A stretch of DNA of 64,000 nucleotides from contig JAPPCV010000113.1 in the NCBI GenBank assembly GCA_028824715.1, forward strand, positions 1-64,000, given 5' to 3'. The notes beneath the pieces were generated by a model. That model had not been told where the DNA came from. It worked only from the letters and a program-made list of their open reading frames with translations, and did no database searches. Positions within the stretch are counted from its first letter, which is position 1, and each line of letters starts with the position of its first letter. The position numbers and the translations under genes were made by a program. The stretch is from Boseongicola sp. Its GTDB lineage: Bacteria; Pseudomonadota; Alphaproteobacteria; Rhodobacterales; Rhodobacteraceae. This document shows, piece after piece, positions 1-9,408 of the stretch.

Positions 1-168
1 GACCTCATCGACCCGTGAAATCAGTGCGAGAGCGGCCTGATGGTCACTTACGTATATAATTCCCAATGTTTTTGACAGATCCGTGCCCCGCAAGATGTCT
101 GCAACGGTAAAGATGGCCAGCCTGGCTCTTGATGCGCAACGGAACGATCCGGAACGGGAGAGACGGCG

Positions 169-714
169 ATGGAAATGGAACATTTGGCGCACGTGCTGCG
201 AGCCGCGAAAGCGATCACAGGAGAGACGGAGTTCACGATCGTCGGATCGCAGGCCGTCCTGGCGCAACATCCGGATGCGCCTGCCGCGATGAAGATGTCG
301 ATGGAGGTGGACATCTTTCCCAGATCTCGACCGGATCTGTCGGAGTTGATCGAGGGCGCGTTGGGTGCGGAGTCGCATTTTCACTCGACCTTCGGATACC
401 ATGCGGACGGGATCGGCGAAGAAACCGCAATCCTGCCTGAAGGATGGGAAGAGCGCGCCGTTGTCCTCGACGGTCATCCGCTTCTGGAGGGTGCCGTCGC
501 GATTTGTCCGGAGATCCATGACCTGTGTGCATCAAAGCTCATGGCGTTTCGTGAAAAGGACAGAACCTGGGTCGAAGCGGCCGTGACAGCCGGACTCGCC
601 GATCCGGCAAAGATTGCCAGGCGGATTGACGCGATGGAGCGTGATCCAGAGGGAGCCAAGGGACATGCATCAAGATGGGTGAAGGCCATGGAGTTCGATT
701 CACATGCGCCATGA
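169..714 (+). CDS. DUF6036-type nucleotidyltransferase (AbiEii-like)
   Basis: 181 aa. The pattern GETEFTIVGSQAVL followed by SMEVDIFP resembles the degenerate nucleotidyltransferase core (GSQ ... E-x-D) of DUF6036/AbiEii-like proteins; the later segment EIHDLCASKLMAFREKD is also typical of that group. Family members occur in toxin-antitoxin or defence pairs; which nucleotide or target they use is mostly unknown. The start is supported by GGGAGAGA eight bases before ATG. A short downstream ORF follows with an 8-base gap and its own Shine-Dalgarno, suggesting a two-gene operon. I recognise the fold by pattern only; function as a toxin is inference. Confidence 0.7.
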   Translation: MEMEHLAHVLRAAKAITGETEFTIVGSQAVLAQHPDAPAAMKMSMEVDIFPRSRPDLSELIEGALGAESHFHSTFGYHADGIGEETAILPEGWEERAVVLDGHPLLEGAVAICPEIHDLCASKLMAFREKDRTWVEAAVTAGLADPAKIARRIDAMERDPEGAKGHASRWVKAMEFDSHAP

Positions 715-721
715 GGACAGG

Positions 722-1054
722 ATGGACCACATGCGTCTTGCCTGGCTCCGGACCGTTCTTGACCGCATGGCTTCGTGCGCTCGGGAAGATTGCCGGATAC
801 GCGCGAACGCGCAGGCCCTTCTCGACCTGAAGCGATCCCGGAACATGGTGTCCGAACATCACGCGCAACGTTGGGAAAAATTGCTGGCGATGGATGCAGA
901 AGACTTGAGGAAGGCTCTTCTCGCGCCCGGAGCACAAGGCAGAGAGCTTCGGCACGCGCATCTTTTCGCTGGCGTCTTTCCGCCAAGGGAGCAGAACCGC
1001 ATCCTGCGAGACATAAGGAAGGAATCCGGCGGCGGCAATTCCGGTCCAGGTTAG
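722..1054 (+). CDS. small hypothetical protein, partner of the upstream nucleotidyltransferase
   Basis: 110 aa, charged and Arg-rich, no membrane segment and no domain that I recognise. The chosen ATG (722) has GAGGA five bases upstream, inside the end of the preceding gene; a longer form from 704 would overlap that gene. Position and coupling make it the candidate partner of the DUF6036 protein in a two-component module, but nothing in the residues shows whether it is an antitoxin. Confidence 0.5.
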   Translation: MDHMRLAWLRTVLDRMASCAREDCRIRANAQALLDLKRSRNMVSEHHAQRWEKLLAMDAEDLRKALLAPGAQGRELRHAHLFAGVFPPREQNRILRDIRKESGGGNSGPG

Positions 1055-1209
1055 GAGACCATGGTTGCACATCATCATTTCAATCGCGCAATCCATGGTC
1101 GGCGCGACTGGCGGTTACGGTGCGGCCTGCACATCGAGGCGGCGGCCAACGGCATGGTCCTGGCATTGCAGGACATCGTCCCGTTCCTGGGCGGCCTCCG
1201 TGGAGACGG

Positions 1210-1377
1210 TCAGCCCCTGAATGGCAAGACGTTCCCATTGGATGACTGTGCGGGATCGCTCTTTTGTAAGTGCACTTCAAGCTTTGGCGTCTGCCGTCTC
1301 ATGAACTCGTCGTACATCTGGACAGCAAACGCACTTTCTTCGCGCCGTTGGCTGTAGATCATGCCAAGCGACAACAC
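1210..1377 (-). CDS. possible 55-aa ORF or gene relic downstream of pstB
   Basis: In this minus-strand frame the translation has protein-like composition, including VQMYDEFMRRQTPKLEVHLQ, and ends at TGA 1210. The open frame continues upstream without a stop towards the end of pstB (about 1497), but only a GTG (1377) or ATG (1362) could start it and neither has a clear Shine-Dalgarno. It may be the decayed 3' end of a larger gene. I do not recognise the family. The rest of 1055-1490 holds nothing I can support. Confidence 0.25.
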   Translation of the reverse strand: MLSLGMIYSQRREESAFAVQMYDEFMRRQTPKLEVHLQKSDPAQSSNGNVLPFRG

Positions 1378-1490
1378 CGGTGCAACTGGTTTGAGGACTG
1401 CACTTGCCGGGAACCATTCGGCCTGAGCGGTTCGGTCGCACAGCTTCGCAAGAAGGCAGGCATTGGCACTGAACCGCTGAGTTTTCCCGG

Positions 1491-2291
1491 TTATCCAATC
1501 CTTCCGGTGATGTAGGATTCGGTGCGGGGATCTTCCGGGTTGGTGAAGATCTGGCCGGTTTCCCGATATTCGACCAGACTGCCGAGATGGAAGAATGCGG
1601 TCCTCTGGCTGACGCGGGCCGCCTGCTGCATCGAGTGCGTGACAATGACAACCGAGTAGCTCTGTCTCAGCTCGTCGATCAGGTCCTCGACTTGCGCCGT
1701 CGCGATCGGATCAAGCGCCGAACAAGGCTCGTCCATCAGCAGGACTTCGGGCTCGGTTGCCACGGCACGTGCAATGCACAGCCTTTGCTGCTGGCCACCC
1801 GAAAGCCCGGTGCCCGGTTCATGCAGCCGGTGCTTCACCTCGTCCCAGATGGCGCCGCGCCGAAGTGACCTCTCTACGATCTCGTCCAGCTCGGCCTTGT
1901 TCCTTGCCAGGCCGTGAATGCGCGGACCGTACGCGATGTTGTCATAGATCGACTTGGGGAATGGGTTGGGCTTCTGGAAGACCATGCCGACCTTCGCTCG
2001 CAACTGAACGGGGTCGATGCCGGGGGCGTGGATGTCGTCACCGTCGATATGTATGTCGCCTTCGACCCGCGCAATGTCGATCGTGTCGTTCATTCGGTTC
2101 AGGCACCGGAGAAAGGTCGATTTCCCACAGCCGGAAGGTCCAATGAAGGCCGTCACGGACTTGTCCAGAATGTCGACGGAGACATCCTTGATCGCTTGGG
2201 TTTCGCCATAGAACACCTGTACGCCACGCGCCTGGATCTTGATCTCGCTAGCGGCGGAGTCCCGTCCGACATTCCCCATGTCATTCATCAT
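1491..2291 (-). CDS. pstB: phosphate ABC transporter ATP-binding protein PstB
   Basis: 266 aa cytoplasmic ATPase that powers phosphate uptake through PstC/PstA. Walker A GPSGCGKS at residues 51-58, Q-loop VFQKPNP near 105-110, signature LSGGQQQR at 163-170, Walker B LLMDEP at 184-189, switch His in VTHS at 219, and the family's terminal ITGRIG. Last gene of the minus-strand pstS-pstC-pstA-pstB run; AAGGGGAC precedes the start, 15 bases after pstA. Unlike the usual alphaproteobacterial order, phoU does not follow; phoU-phoB lie near 41-43 kb behind a degenerate second copy of this gene's 3' end. Confidence 0.97.
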   Translation of the reverse strand: MMNDMGNVGRDSAASEIKIQARGVQVFYGETQAIKDVSVDILDKSVTAFIGPSGCGKSTFLRCLNRMNDTIDIARVEGDIHIDGDDIHAPGIDPVQLRAKVGMVFQKPNPFPKSIYDNIAYGPRIHGLARNKAELDEIVERSLRRGAIWDEVKHRLHEPGTGLSGGQQQRLCIARAVATEPEVLLMDEPCSALDPIATAQVEDLIDELRQSYSVVIVTHSMQQAARVSQRTAFFHLGSLVEYRETGQIFTNPEDPRTESYITGRIG

Positions 2292-2306
2292 GATGTCCCC
2301 TTTGCG

Positions 2307-3611
2307 CTACCAGCTTCGTTCGAACCTGTTGCGCAGATAGATAGAAACTGCGTTCATCGTGATCAGGAATCCAAGCAGGACGAGGATTGCCGCAGATGTC
2401 CGGCTCGCGAAGCCGCGCTCCGGACTGTCAGCCCAGATGAAGATCTGGGTCGGCAAGGCAGTTGCGCTCTCAAGGGGGCCGGAAGGTGCCGAGGTGATGA
2501 ACGCATTCATCCCGATGAGCAAAAGCGGTGCCGTTTCACCCAAGGCCTGCGCAAGGCCAATGATCGTGCCGGTCAAGATTCCCGGCATGGCCAGCGGAAG
2601 AACGTGACCAAAAACCACCTGGTGCCTTGACGCGCCAACTCCAAGCGCCGCTTCTCGGATGGACGGCGGCACGGCCTTGAGCGCCGCGCGTGTCGCGATG
2701 ATGATCGTTGGCATCGTCATGAGCGCAAGTGTCATGCCACCGACGAACGGCGCCGAGCGCGGCAGCCCAAACCATCCAATGAAGACCGCGAGAGCCAAGA
2801 GTCCGAAGACTACTGACGGCACGGCGGCCAGGTTGTTGATGTTCACTTCGACAAAGTCGCTGAACTTGTTCTTGGGCGCGAACTCTTCGAGGTAAATTGC
2901 TGCACCGATTCCGAGCGGAAACGAGATCGCGAAACAGACAGAGAGAGCCCAGAATGATCCGACCAGCGCCCCCTTGAGGCCGGCGAGTTCGGGGAACCGG
3001 CTGTCAGGATTGCTGATGAGGCCCGTGTTCAATGGCTTGCTGATTGCCTCCATTGCCACGAGCTGGTCGAACCAGGCGATCTCGAAGTTCTTCAACCTGC
3101 GGAACTGTTCGGGGGTTTCGCGATCAATCAGGCCTTTGTGGAGCTGATCGTATGGATCCGAAACAGGCACGGTCATGGTAACCGTTTGTCCGATCAGATC
3201 AGGGTCTTCGACAACTCGATCCCGCAGCTTGAATTGCGCTCCGTTGCTCAGCAGGCTGCCGAGCGCCCGCATGGTTGCCCGGTCATTGGGGTCGGCATCT
3301 TCGAGCACGGAGGACAGGGACGCCTCGATCACATCATCAAATCCACCCCGGGGCAGCCGCTCCAAGGGGACTTCTTCGGGATCAATGAAGACTTCAAGAG
3401 TGATGTGGGTCTGCGTGAACGCCTGGTATCCAGACGAAACCAGAGACGCGACGAGAATGAAGAGCATGAGAAACGCGAAGCTCATCGCCCCGATCCCCAG
3501 CACTTGCAGGGTCGACTGCTTCCGGTTCCGGCGCGCGAGGCTTGCACGAACGAGGTCCGCGGTTGAGCCCGTCTTCGGCTTCGGATCGGTTCCTGCGGTT
3601 GCATCAGCCAT
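2307..3611 (-). CDS. pstA: phosphate ABC transporter permease PstA
   Basis: 434 aa inner-membrane permease. One N-terminal membrane segment (about residues 40-65), a long periplasmic insert, then a MetI-type core with several hydrophobic spans from about residue 215. The EAA loop that contacts PstB is visible as IREAALGVGASRHQVVFGHV. The length, above the roughly 300 aa of E. coli PstA, fits the extended alphaproteobacterial form. Starts 9 bases after the pstC stop with GAGG upstream, so it is co-transcribed and probably translationally coupled. Confidence 0.95.
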   Translation of the reverse strand: MADATAGTDPKPKTGSTADLVRASLARRNRKQSTLQVLGIGAMSFAFLMLFILVASLVSSGYQAFTQTHITLEVFIDPEEVPLERLPRGGFDDVIEASLSSVLEDADPNDRATMRALGSLLSNGAQFKLRDRVVEDPDLIGQTVTMTVPVSDPYDQLHKGLIDRETPEQFRRLKNFEIAWFDQLVAMEAISKPLNTGLISNPDSRFPELAGLKGALVGSFWALSVCFAISFPLGIGAAIYLEEFAPKNKFSDFVEVNINNLAAVPSVVFGLLALAVFIGWFGLPRSAPFVGGMTLALMTMPTIIIATRAALKAVPPSIREAALGVGASRHQVVFGHVLPLAMPGILTGTIIGLAQALGETAPLLLIGMNAFITSAPSGPLESATALPTQIFIWADSPERGFASRTSAAILVLLGFLITMNAVSIYLRNRFERSW

Positions 3612-3620
3612 GTGGAGGCC

Positions 3621-4997
3621 TCACTCGTACGCTTCGCGGTACTTGCGCACGATGCGCAGGGCAAAGACGTTTATGACGAGGGTCACGATGAAGAGCATCA
3701 TGCCAAGTGCGAATGCGGCAAGCGTCTTGGGATTGTCGAAGGACGTGTCGCCAACCAGAAGCGTCACGATCTGAACCGTGACCGTCGTCACGCTGTCAAG
3801 CGGGTTGATCGTGAGCGACGCGATCAGGCCTGCCGCCATGACAACGATCATGGTCTCTCCGATCGCGCGGCTGATCGCGAGAAGGATGCCGCCGACGATT
3901 CCCGGAATCGCTGCAGGGAAGAGCACGTTCAAGACTGTTTCCGCTCGGGTTGCGCCGAGGGCAAGCGCCCCGTCGCGCAAGGACTTAGGCACCGCCGAAA
4001 GCGCATCGTCGGTGAAAGACGAGATGAACGGAATGAGCATGATGCCCATCACGCTTCCGGCTGCAAGCGCCGCATTGGGCGAAACGGGGATTCCCAGCGT
4101 GGCACCGAAACTGCGTATCGCCGGCGCAACCACCAGGATAGCGAAGAAGCCATAGACGACGGTCGGCACCCCGGCGAGAATTTCCAGCACCGGTTTCGCG
4201 ACAGCGCGAAGGCGGGGCGTCGCAAACTCGTTGAGATAGATCGCTGACAAGAGGCCGACCGGAACGGCGAGGAACAACGCTACGACGGTGATGACCAGCG
4301 TGCCGAGGAAGACCGGGATCCAGCCGAAGGCCCCTTCGGCTGCGACCTGGTCCTCGCGCAGCGGAATCTGCGGCTCCCAGTTCAGGCCAAGGAAGAACTC
4401 CGTGATCGGCACGCGCTCGAAGAACCGGATCGACTCGAAGAGAAGGGCGGCAATGATGCCGAGAGTCGTGAAGATCGCGATGGTAGAGCAGAAGAGCATG
4501 AGGCCGGACGTGATGCGTTCGACACCGTGCCGCGCACGGAAATCTGCAGCGACGCGGGAGCGGGCGAACCCCACGATCCCGAGCGAAGCGACAATCACGA
4601 CCCCGAACAGCATCCAACCCGCAACTGCGTGCATCCAGACGTAGCGATCTGCTGCATCGACCTTCCACGCCTCTGGATTGCCGAAGACACGCCCGCGTGA
4701 GATGGACTTTATCTCTGCGAGAATGAGCTGACGGCCGCCGGTTTCGAGCTCGTCGAGACTTCCCGCGGGCAGACCCGACATGGTGAAGCGATCAATTGTC
4801 GGTCCCTGAAGCGCGAGCCAAAGCACGATGAGCACGACAACGGGCACGATCGTGGAAAGAAGGGAGTAGAGCCCATGGTAGCCTGGAACGGAGTGCAGCT
4901 TCGTTCCGTTCGCCCGCATCCTCGCCGCGGCCTGCCTGTTCAGCGAATAACCAAGGATACTGACGCAAAGAAGCGCAAGAAAGACGGTGGTTGCCAT
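3621..4997 (-). CDS. pstC: phosphate ABC transporter permease PstC
   Basis: 458 aa, partner of PstA in the phosphate channel. Two N-terminal hydrophobic segments, a soluble loop, another membrane segment near residue 130, then the permease core with EAA-type loop LRDGALALGATRAETVLNVL. The long N-terminal extension is usual for alphaproteobacterial PstC. The ATG follows GAGGGGCAG. Second gene of the operon, 76 bases after pstS. Confidence 0.95.
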   Translation of the reverse strand: MATTVFLALLCVSILGYSLNRQAAARMRANGTKLHSVPGYHGLYSLLSTIVPVVVLIVLWLALQGPTIDRFTMSGLPAGSLDELETGGRQLILAEIKSISRGRVFGNPEAWKVDAADRYVWMHAVAGWMLFGVVIVASLGIVGFARSRVAADFRARHGVERITSGLMLFCSTIAIFTTLGIIAALLFESIRFFERVPITEFFLGLNWEPQIPLREDQVAAEGAFGWIPVFLGTLVITVVALFLAVPVGLLSAIYLNEFATPRLRAVAKPVLEILAGVPTVVYGFFAILVVAPAIRSFGATLGIPVSPNAALAAGSVMGIMLIPFISSFTDDALSAVPKSLRDGALALGATRAETVLNVLFPAAIPGIVGGILLAISRAIGETMIVVMAAGLIASLTINPLDSVTTVTVQIVTLLVGDTSFDNPKTLAAFALGMMLFIVTLVINVFALRIVRKYREAYE

Positions 4998-5073
4998 CTG
5001 CCCCTCAGGCTCAAGAAGACGGGCTGCCCGACGCTGCTGCCGGGAAGCCCTTGTTTTCCCACGAGTCCGAGCC

Positions 5074-6111
5074 TTACGGCTTGGGCTCCATGTTCATGCC
5101 ACTCAGAACTGCATCCTGCAGCTTCATCAGGAGATCGTCAGCCAGCGACACCAGCCCGCGTTCGGAGAGGTAGCCTCCCTGCTCGAGCGCGTCGTTCGAC
5201 ATGTACTCTTCAAGGAACTCGTCGAGGTTGGGAATGACGCCACGGTGCGCGTTCTTTACGTAGAAGAAGAGCGGGCGCGATACCGGGTAGGACTTGTCGG
5301 CGATCGTGCTGGCGTTCGGCACGACACCTTCAATCGACACCGCTTTCAGCCTGTCGAGATTTTCGAACAGGAACGAGTAGCCGAAGATGCCCACGGCGTT
5401 CGGGTCGGCTTCAAGGCGCCGCACGATCAGGTTGTCGTTTTCGCCCGCCTCCACGAAAGGTCCATCGGTGCGCATGCGCGAGCAATTCTCTAGGAGCCAA
5501 TTGACGTCGAAGGCACCGTTCTGGACGTACTCGAGCTCTTCGCAGCCCGCGTGCATCGCAAGTTCAACGAATGCATCACGGGTGCCCGAGGTCGGCGGCG
5601 GACCGTAGGCGAGAATTTCGACGGCCGGCAGACCCGGGTTGATCTGGTCCCAAGCCGTGTAGGGGTTGTCGACCCATTCACCGTCGACGGGAACCTGTGC
5701 GGCAAGCGCCTGATAGATTTCGCTGAGCTTCAGGTCCCAGGCAAAGTCGTTGGCACGCGAGACGGCGATGGAGAGGCCGTCGAAGCCAATCAGGGCTTCG
5801 GTAATGTCGGTCACACCGTTCAACTGGCACAATTCATACTCGGACGCCTTCATGGCCCGGGACGCGCCTGCAATGTCGGCGGTGTTCTCGCCAATGCCTT
5901 CGCAGAAAATCTTCATGCCGCCGCCCGTGCCGGTAGATTCAACGACGGGCGAGGGGGCTCCGGTAATATTGGCGAACTGTTCAGCGACCGCCTGGGCATA
6001 CGGGAAAACTGTCGATGAGCCGACGATGCGAATCGCGTCACGAGCAGAGGCAGTCGTTGCGACAACGGCTGTGATCGCCAAAACGGAGACGGTCAGCTTG
6101 AAGGTCTTCAT
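5074..6111 (-). CDS. pstS: periplasmic phosphate-binding protein PstS
   Basis: 345 aa. Signal peptide of about 23 residues (MKTFKLTVSVLAITAVVATTASA) followed by IRIVGSSTVFPYAQAVAEQF, the standard PstS start with the phosphate-binding SSTVFP loop; VESTGTGGG and SGTRDAFVE are further binding-site motifs. I place the start at 6111 because GGGAG lies seven bases upstream and the signal peptide begins there; the frame stays open to 6291 but that stretch covers the Pho box. Captures phosphate for PstCAB. First gene of the operon, controlled by the triple Pho box at 6189-6217. Confidence 0.96.
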   Translation of the reverse strand: MKTFKLTVSVLAITAVVATTASARDAIRIVGSSTVFPYAQAVAEQFANITGAPSPVVESTGTGGGMKIFCEGIGENTADIAGASRAMKASEYELCQLNGVTDITEALIGFDGLSIAVSRANDFAWDLKLSEIYQALAAQVPVDGEWVDNPYTAWDQINPGLPAVEILAYGPPPTSGTRDAFVELAMHAGCEELEYVQNGAFDVNWLLENCSRMRTDGPFVEAGENDNLIVRRLEADPNAVGIFGYSFLFENLDRLKAVSIEGVVPNASTIADKSYPVSRPLFFYVKNAHRGVIPNLDEFLEEYMSNDALEQGGYLSERGLVSLADDLLMKLQDAVLSGMNMEPKP

Positions 6112-6188
6112 GAGTTGCTCCCGAGAGTTCCGCACAGACCGCCCGTTGCGGCCATGTGCAGAACCTGAAGCCGTTACGCATACCTCGT

Positions 6189-6217
6189 ATGACGGTTTGG
6201 TGAAGCTTTTGTGACAA
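6189..6217 (-). promoter_or_regulatory. triple Pho box upstream of pstS
   Basis: Read on the minus strand, three 7-base direct repeats occur at exact 11-base spacing: TTGTCAC, GCTTCAC, CCGTCAT, separated by AAAA and CAAA. This fits the PhoB half-site (CTGTCAT-like, 4-base spacer). The nearest half-site is 78 bases before the pstS start. PhoB-P is expected to bind here under phosphate limitation; the response regulator itself is encoded at 42079-42768. Confidence 0.8.
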
Positions 6218-6610
6218 TCGATCCTGAAGTGAATCCGCTCCAGGTGCTCCTGACCGCAACGCGTCGCCCGGCCCTCGTAGGTCGCAACCATTCACCGCAG
6301 GCATCGGCGGTTACGTCCGCCAGTGCCGGTGCCAGTGGTCACGGCAGGACATCCACTGCCGCTCCCGGCGGGGCAACTGATCGGGTGCACTCTTGCCCGT
6401 TCCTCGTCAAACTGCGGACACGGCGGACCATTCGCCCCAAAGACATTCCCGCCATTCCCCTGCCATTGTCTGCGGCCTCAAGAAGACATTCAGGTGCGGT
6501 TTCCAACGTCACTTTGCATCTGTCGACCCGCAGGTTTCCCAAATTCCACGTTCACTGTGGCGCCGCGGCAGACGTTCAATGCTGGCCATCACTTCGGCGA
6601 TGGCCATTTG
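6218..6610. other. intergenic, no gene seen
   Basis: About 390 bases between the pstS regulatory region and the stop of the Fe-S scaffold gene. Short open frames exist on both strands but none has protein-like composition, a ribosome site or a recognisable motif. No hairpin with a T-run stands out. Confidence 0.5.
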
Positions 6611-7060
6611 CTAGGCGCAGGCCGCGGTCTCCGCTTGGGCCACAGCGTCCGCCGTGGCATCGAGCGAAAGAAGGATTGATGTATGCCGGTTTCGGAATTC
6701 TGCGGCAGGCGCGAGCACCTTGAGTTCCTGAAACGGGGCATCGGGAACCGCACCTCCGTCCGTGAGCATGGCGCGAAGCTGGTCGCGAGCTCGCTCCACG
6801 TCCTCTCGGGTGAGACCGATGACATTGCGTGCCAGTATCGAGGCCGAAGCCTGTCCAAGCGCGCAAGCCTTGACGTCCTGGCCAAAGGCCGAAATCCGGC
6901 CGTCCTCCAGCACGACGTCGACCGTGACGGTAGAACCGCAAAGTGGCGAGCGCCTCCGCACCGTGCTGTCGGGGGCATCCAGACGCTCTGTCAGCGGAAT
7001 GTCAGAAGCAAGTTCAAGGATCCTGCCAGAATAGAGCTTTATGAGATCGCTGTCCGCCAT
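6611..7060 (-). CDS. iron-sulfur cluster assembly scaffold protein (IscU/SufU-like)
   Basis: 149 aa. NifU-N/SufU-type fold: N-terminal [20 protein letters not shown], first Cys in SPLCGSTV, second in [15 protein letters not shown] third ligand Cys of classical IscU is not in the usual place, as in many alphaproteobacterial SufU-like proteins. The start at 7060 follows AAGGGAAGCA; a longer form to 7087 lacks this. Divergent from hisI with only 65 bases between, so the promoters overlap. Probable role in Fe-S scaffolding or sulfur transfer; the SUF machinery is not in the window. Confidence 0.8.
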   Translation of the reverse strand: MADSDLIKLYSGRILELASDIPLTERLDAPDSTVRRRSPLCGSTVTVDVVLEDGRISAFGQDVKACALGQASASILARNVIGLTREDVERARDQLRAMLTDGGAVPDAPFQELKVLAPAAEFRNRHTSILLSLDATADAVAQAETAACA

Positions 7061-7125
7061 TGCTTCCCTTTGCGTGTCTCGCGCCATATCTAGGAATTGC
7101 AGCTAGTTGTCAAAAGGATTGGCGC

Positions 7126-7494
7126 ATGACCTTCGATCCTGCAAGCCTGGAATACAACGAGAAGGGCTTGATCCCTGCAGTTGCTCAGGATGATCGAACG
7201 GGAGAGATCCTGATGATGGCCTGGATGAATGCAGAAGCTGTTGCCAAGACACTTGCGACCGGCCGGGTGACGTACTGGTCACGGTCGCGTCAAGAGTTTT
7301 GGGTCAAGGGAGAGACCTCCGGCAATACGCAGGCCCTGGTCGACTTCCGTGTCGACTGCGATCGCGACTGCCTGCTTTTGCTTGTTCGCCAGATGGGACC
7401 GGCTTGCCACACCGGGCGGAAGAGTTGCTTCTACACCGCTGTCCGTCAGGACGAGGAAGTGGAGCTCATGGCGCCCGAGGGGGCTTCAGCCTGA
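7126..7494 (+). CDS. hisI: phosphoribosyl-AMP cyclohydrolase HisI
   Basis: 122 aa. Hydrolyses phosphoribosyl-AMP in histidine biosynthesis (third step). Seen: [20 protein letters not shown] at the N-terminus, [18 protein letters not shown], then the Zn/Mg-binding pattern [11 protein letters not shown] and [13 protein letters not shown]. No fused HisE domain. ATG at 7126 follows AAAGGATTGGCGC. Single gene, divergent from the scaffold gene. Confidence 0.95.
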   Translation: MTFDPASLEYNEKGLIPAVAQDDRTGEILMMAWMNAEAVAKTLATGRVTYWSRSRQEFWVKGETSGNTQALVDFRVDCDRDCLLLLVRQMGPACHTGRKSCFYTAVRQDEEVELMAPEGASA

Positions 7495-7535
7495 CTGGCC
7501 GATGTCGCAACAGGTCGTGCATGCCCCCCGAATCT

Positions 7536-8435
7536 TCAGAGGCCAACGAGACTGCGGATGTCGGCAGGCGTGGCTCCTGACTCCCGGTAGGAGGAGATCG
7601 CCATTGAATCGTGACGTTTCGCCAGTCGGTTTCCTGGTTTGTCACGCACCAGCCCGTGATGCATGTAGGTCGGCGTTTCAAGACTGAGCAGATGTTGGAG
7701 CAGAACGTGGATCAGCGTTGCGTCAAAGAGGTCCTCGCCGCGCACGACGTGCGTGATGTCCTGGAACGCGTCGTCGACAACGACAGACAGGTGATAGGAC
7801 GTGCCAAAATCCCGCCTGGCAAGAACCACGTCTCCGATGTTGTCCAGAAGGTGTCCATATGACGAGTGAATGATCCCGGTCTCGCCATTCGGGCCGCTTC
7901 CCGTTTCCTGAAATGCTCGAAACCTGCCGCATTTGGGTGCCGCTTCCCAAGGATCGGACCGCTCCATCCCGAGCTCCTGCAGTGCCGAGGACATATTCAG
8001 GCGCAGCGCAACGCCATCGGGCAGGGCCGCGTGTGACCTCGGTTTCGAACGACAGGTGCCTGGATACACGATGCCGTCTGGCCCGACGAGCGGCTCTCCT
8101 TCATTTGGAGCAGAAGCGGCGGAAAGAACGTCACGCCGGTTGCAGGTGCAGACATACAGCAGGCCCCTTTGCCAAAGGTCGTCGAGTGCGGCACGATACG
8201 CGTCCCGCCGTTCGGACTGGCGGAGCACCGGAGCTTCCCACGACAGGCCAAGCCAGCTCAAGTCTTCAAGAATCAGCACTTCCCATTCCTTGCGGGAACG
8301 TCCCTGATCGATGTCTTCAATGCGCAGGACGAACGTTCCGCCGGCATCCATGGCAAGGCCATGTGCCCGCAGTGCCGAGTAGGCGTGGCCGAGGTGCATG
8401 GGCCCGGTCGGTGAAGGTGCAAATCGCGTTCTCAC
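7536..8435 (-). CDS. gluQ: glutamyl-Q tRNA(Asp) synthetase GluQ
   Basis: 299 aa from a GTG start. Truncated glutamyl-tRNA-synthetase-like enzyme that attaches glutamate to queuosine in tRNA(Asp). RTRFAPSPTGPMHLGHAY holds the HIGH-type motif; the Cys-rich insert YVCTCNRRD ... YPGTC is the Zn knuckle typical of YadB/GluQ; KRHDS replaces KMSKS. No anticodon-binding domain, as expected. The GTG at 8435 overlaps the stop of the upstream methyltransferase in a GTGA junction; the frame is open further up but that overlaps the neighbour and has no better start. Confidence 0.9.
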   Translation of the reverse strand: MRTRFAPSPTGPMHLGHAYSALRAHGLAMDAGGTFVLRIEDIDQGRSRKEWEVLILEDLSWLGLSWEAPVLRQSERRDAYRAALDDLWQRGLLYVCTCNRRDVLSAASAPNEGEPLVGPDGIVYPGTCRSKPRSHAALPDGVALRLNMSSALQELGMERSDPWEAAPKCGRFRAFQETGSGPNGETGIIHSSYGHLLDNIGDVVLARRDFGTSYHLSVVVDDAFQDITHVVRGEDLFDATLIHVLLQHLLSLETPTYMHHGLVRDKPGNRLAKRHDSMAISSYRESGATPADIRSLVGL

Positions 8436-9046
8436 GTTCGTTGCAGAACGTAGACCGTGGATTCGACTTCCTTCTCCGGCAGGTGCGGACCGTGCTCCTC
8501 GAATACGAGGGCGATGCCGTCGGTGTTGCAAGCCGAGTCCAAGACATCCATGTAGCCGCTGTCCGCTAGGGTCGCGTCATTGTACGAAAACGCAAGGAGG
8601 TTTCCTGGAGCCAGCAAGGAAACCAGGAGAGCAAGTGTTTCCGGTGGCGCAGCGCCCATGCTGACCACGCCGGTGGCCGCGATTCCCGCGTAGTCACCGG
8701 GCCGGACTTCGTCGCACTTCCCAGGGTCGCCGAGCCAGACAGACCGATAAAGATTCCGTTCCTTGGCCTTGGCGAGCATCTCGGGCGAGATATCCGTGCC
8801 GTCGATCTGGTTGAAGCCTTCTGCTGCCAAGGCCTGTCCCGACAGTCCGGTGCCGCATCCAAAGTCGAGAATCGGTTGGCTCACGTCCGCGCCGGCGGCG
8901 CGAAGTGCGCGAGCGACCCTTGACGGAGTGACGTAGCCCCAACTCAAGACGTCGCTGTCGTATTCCTTGGCCCATCTGCGATAAATGTCCTGGGTTTCCT
9001 CGACAGTATGAGGCGTCCAGAGGTCGTCTTCAGGGCATTTGCTCAT
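8432..9046 (-). CDS. class I SAM-dependent methyltransferase
   Basis: 204 aa. Motif I ILDFGCGTGLSGQAL near residues 58-72, acidic motif II region GTDISPEMLAKAKER, motif III-like SMGAAPPETLALLVSLLAPG. Resembles the small-molecule methyltransferase branch with N-terminal TVEETQDIYRRWAKEYD. Substrate not readable. No Shine-Dalgarno is obvious before the ATG at 9046. Directly coupled to gluQ (GTGA overlap), so both are probably one transcript, though a functional link is not evident. Confidence 0.8.
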   Translation of the reverse strand: MSKCPEDDLWTPHTVEETQDIYRRWAKEYDSDVLSWGYVTPSRVARALRAAGADVSQPILDFGCGTGLSGQALAAEGFNQIDGTDISPEMLAKAKERNLYRSVWLGDPGKCDEVRPGDYAGIAATGVVSMGAAPPETLALLVSLLAPGNLLAFSYNDATLADSGYMDVLDSACNTDGIALVFEEHGPHLPEKEVESTVYVLQRT

Positions 9047-9408
9047 TCGGGCAAGCTACATGAACCATGGTCGGGAATCCAGCCCACTGCTTGCTCGGCA
9101 ACGACCATGGAACAGTTCGAAGCCCGATGTGCAGGCATCCGGTTTTGCGACCTGACGAAAAGGAGGAACCACAGGAGCGAATCGGCCCCACCGCGTGCAA
9201 TGCGAACCAAGTGTCTATTGGAACCCGAAGTTCCAAGTGCCGGTCATGAAACGCCTTTTGCCCTGACCAGACTCACAGAATCGGGCTCAGACTCTCACAA
9301 GCTTCTCCATCGGCACGTCCTGCACTCCCGCGAAGCGTCCCTTGTCGCTGTTGTCACCTCCCTGTTGTCGGTGCTCGGACAGTCCTGACGGGACTGGACA
9401 GTTTCCGG
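9047..9408. other. intergenic, no gene seen
   Basis: About 360 bases between the methyltransferase start and the phosphatase stop. Open frames here are short and composition-poor. Promoters for the methyltransferase-gluQ pair should lie here but I see no strong consensus. Confidence 0.5.

Noticed and set aside
55..60. TATAAT hexamer near the window start
   Set aside because: A perfect -10 word but no -35 element at proper spacing; the real promoter of the DUF6036 gene cannot be decided.
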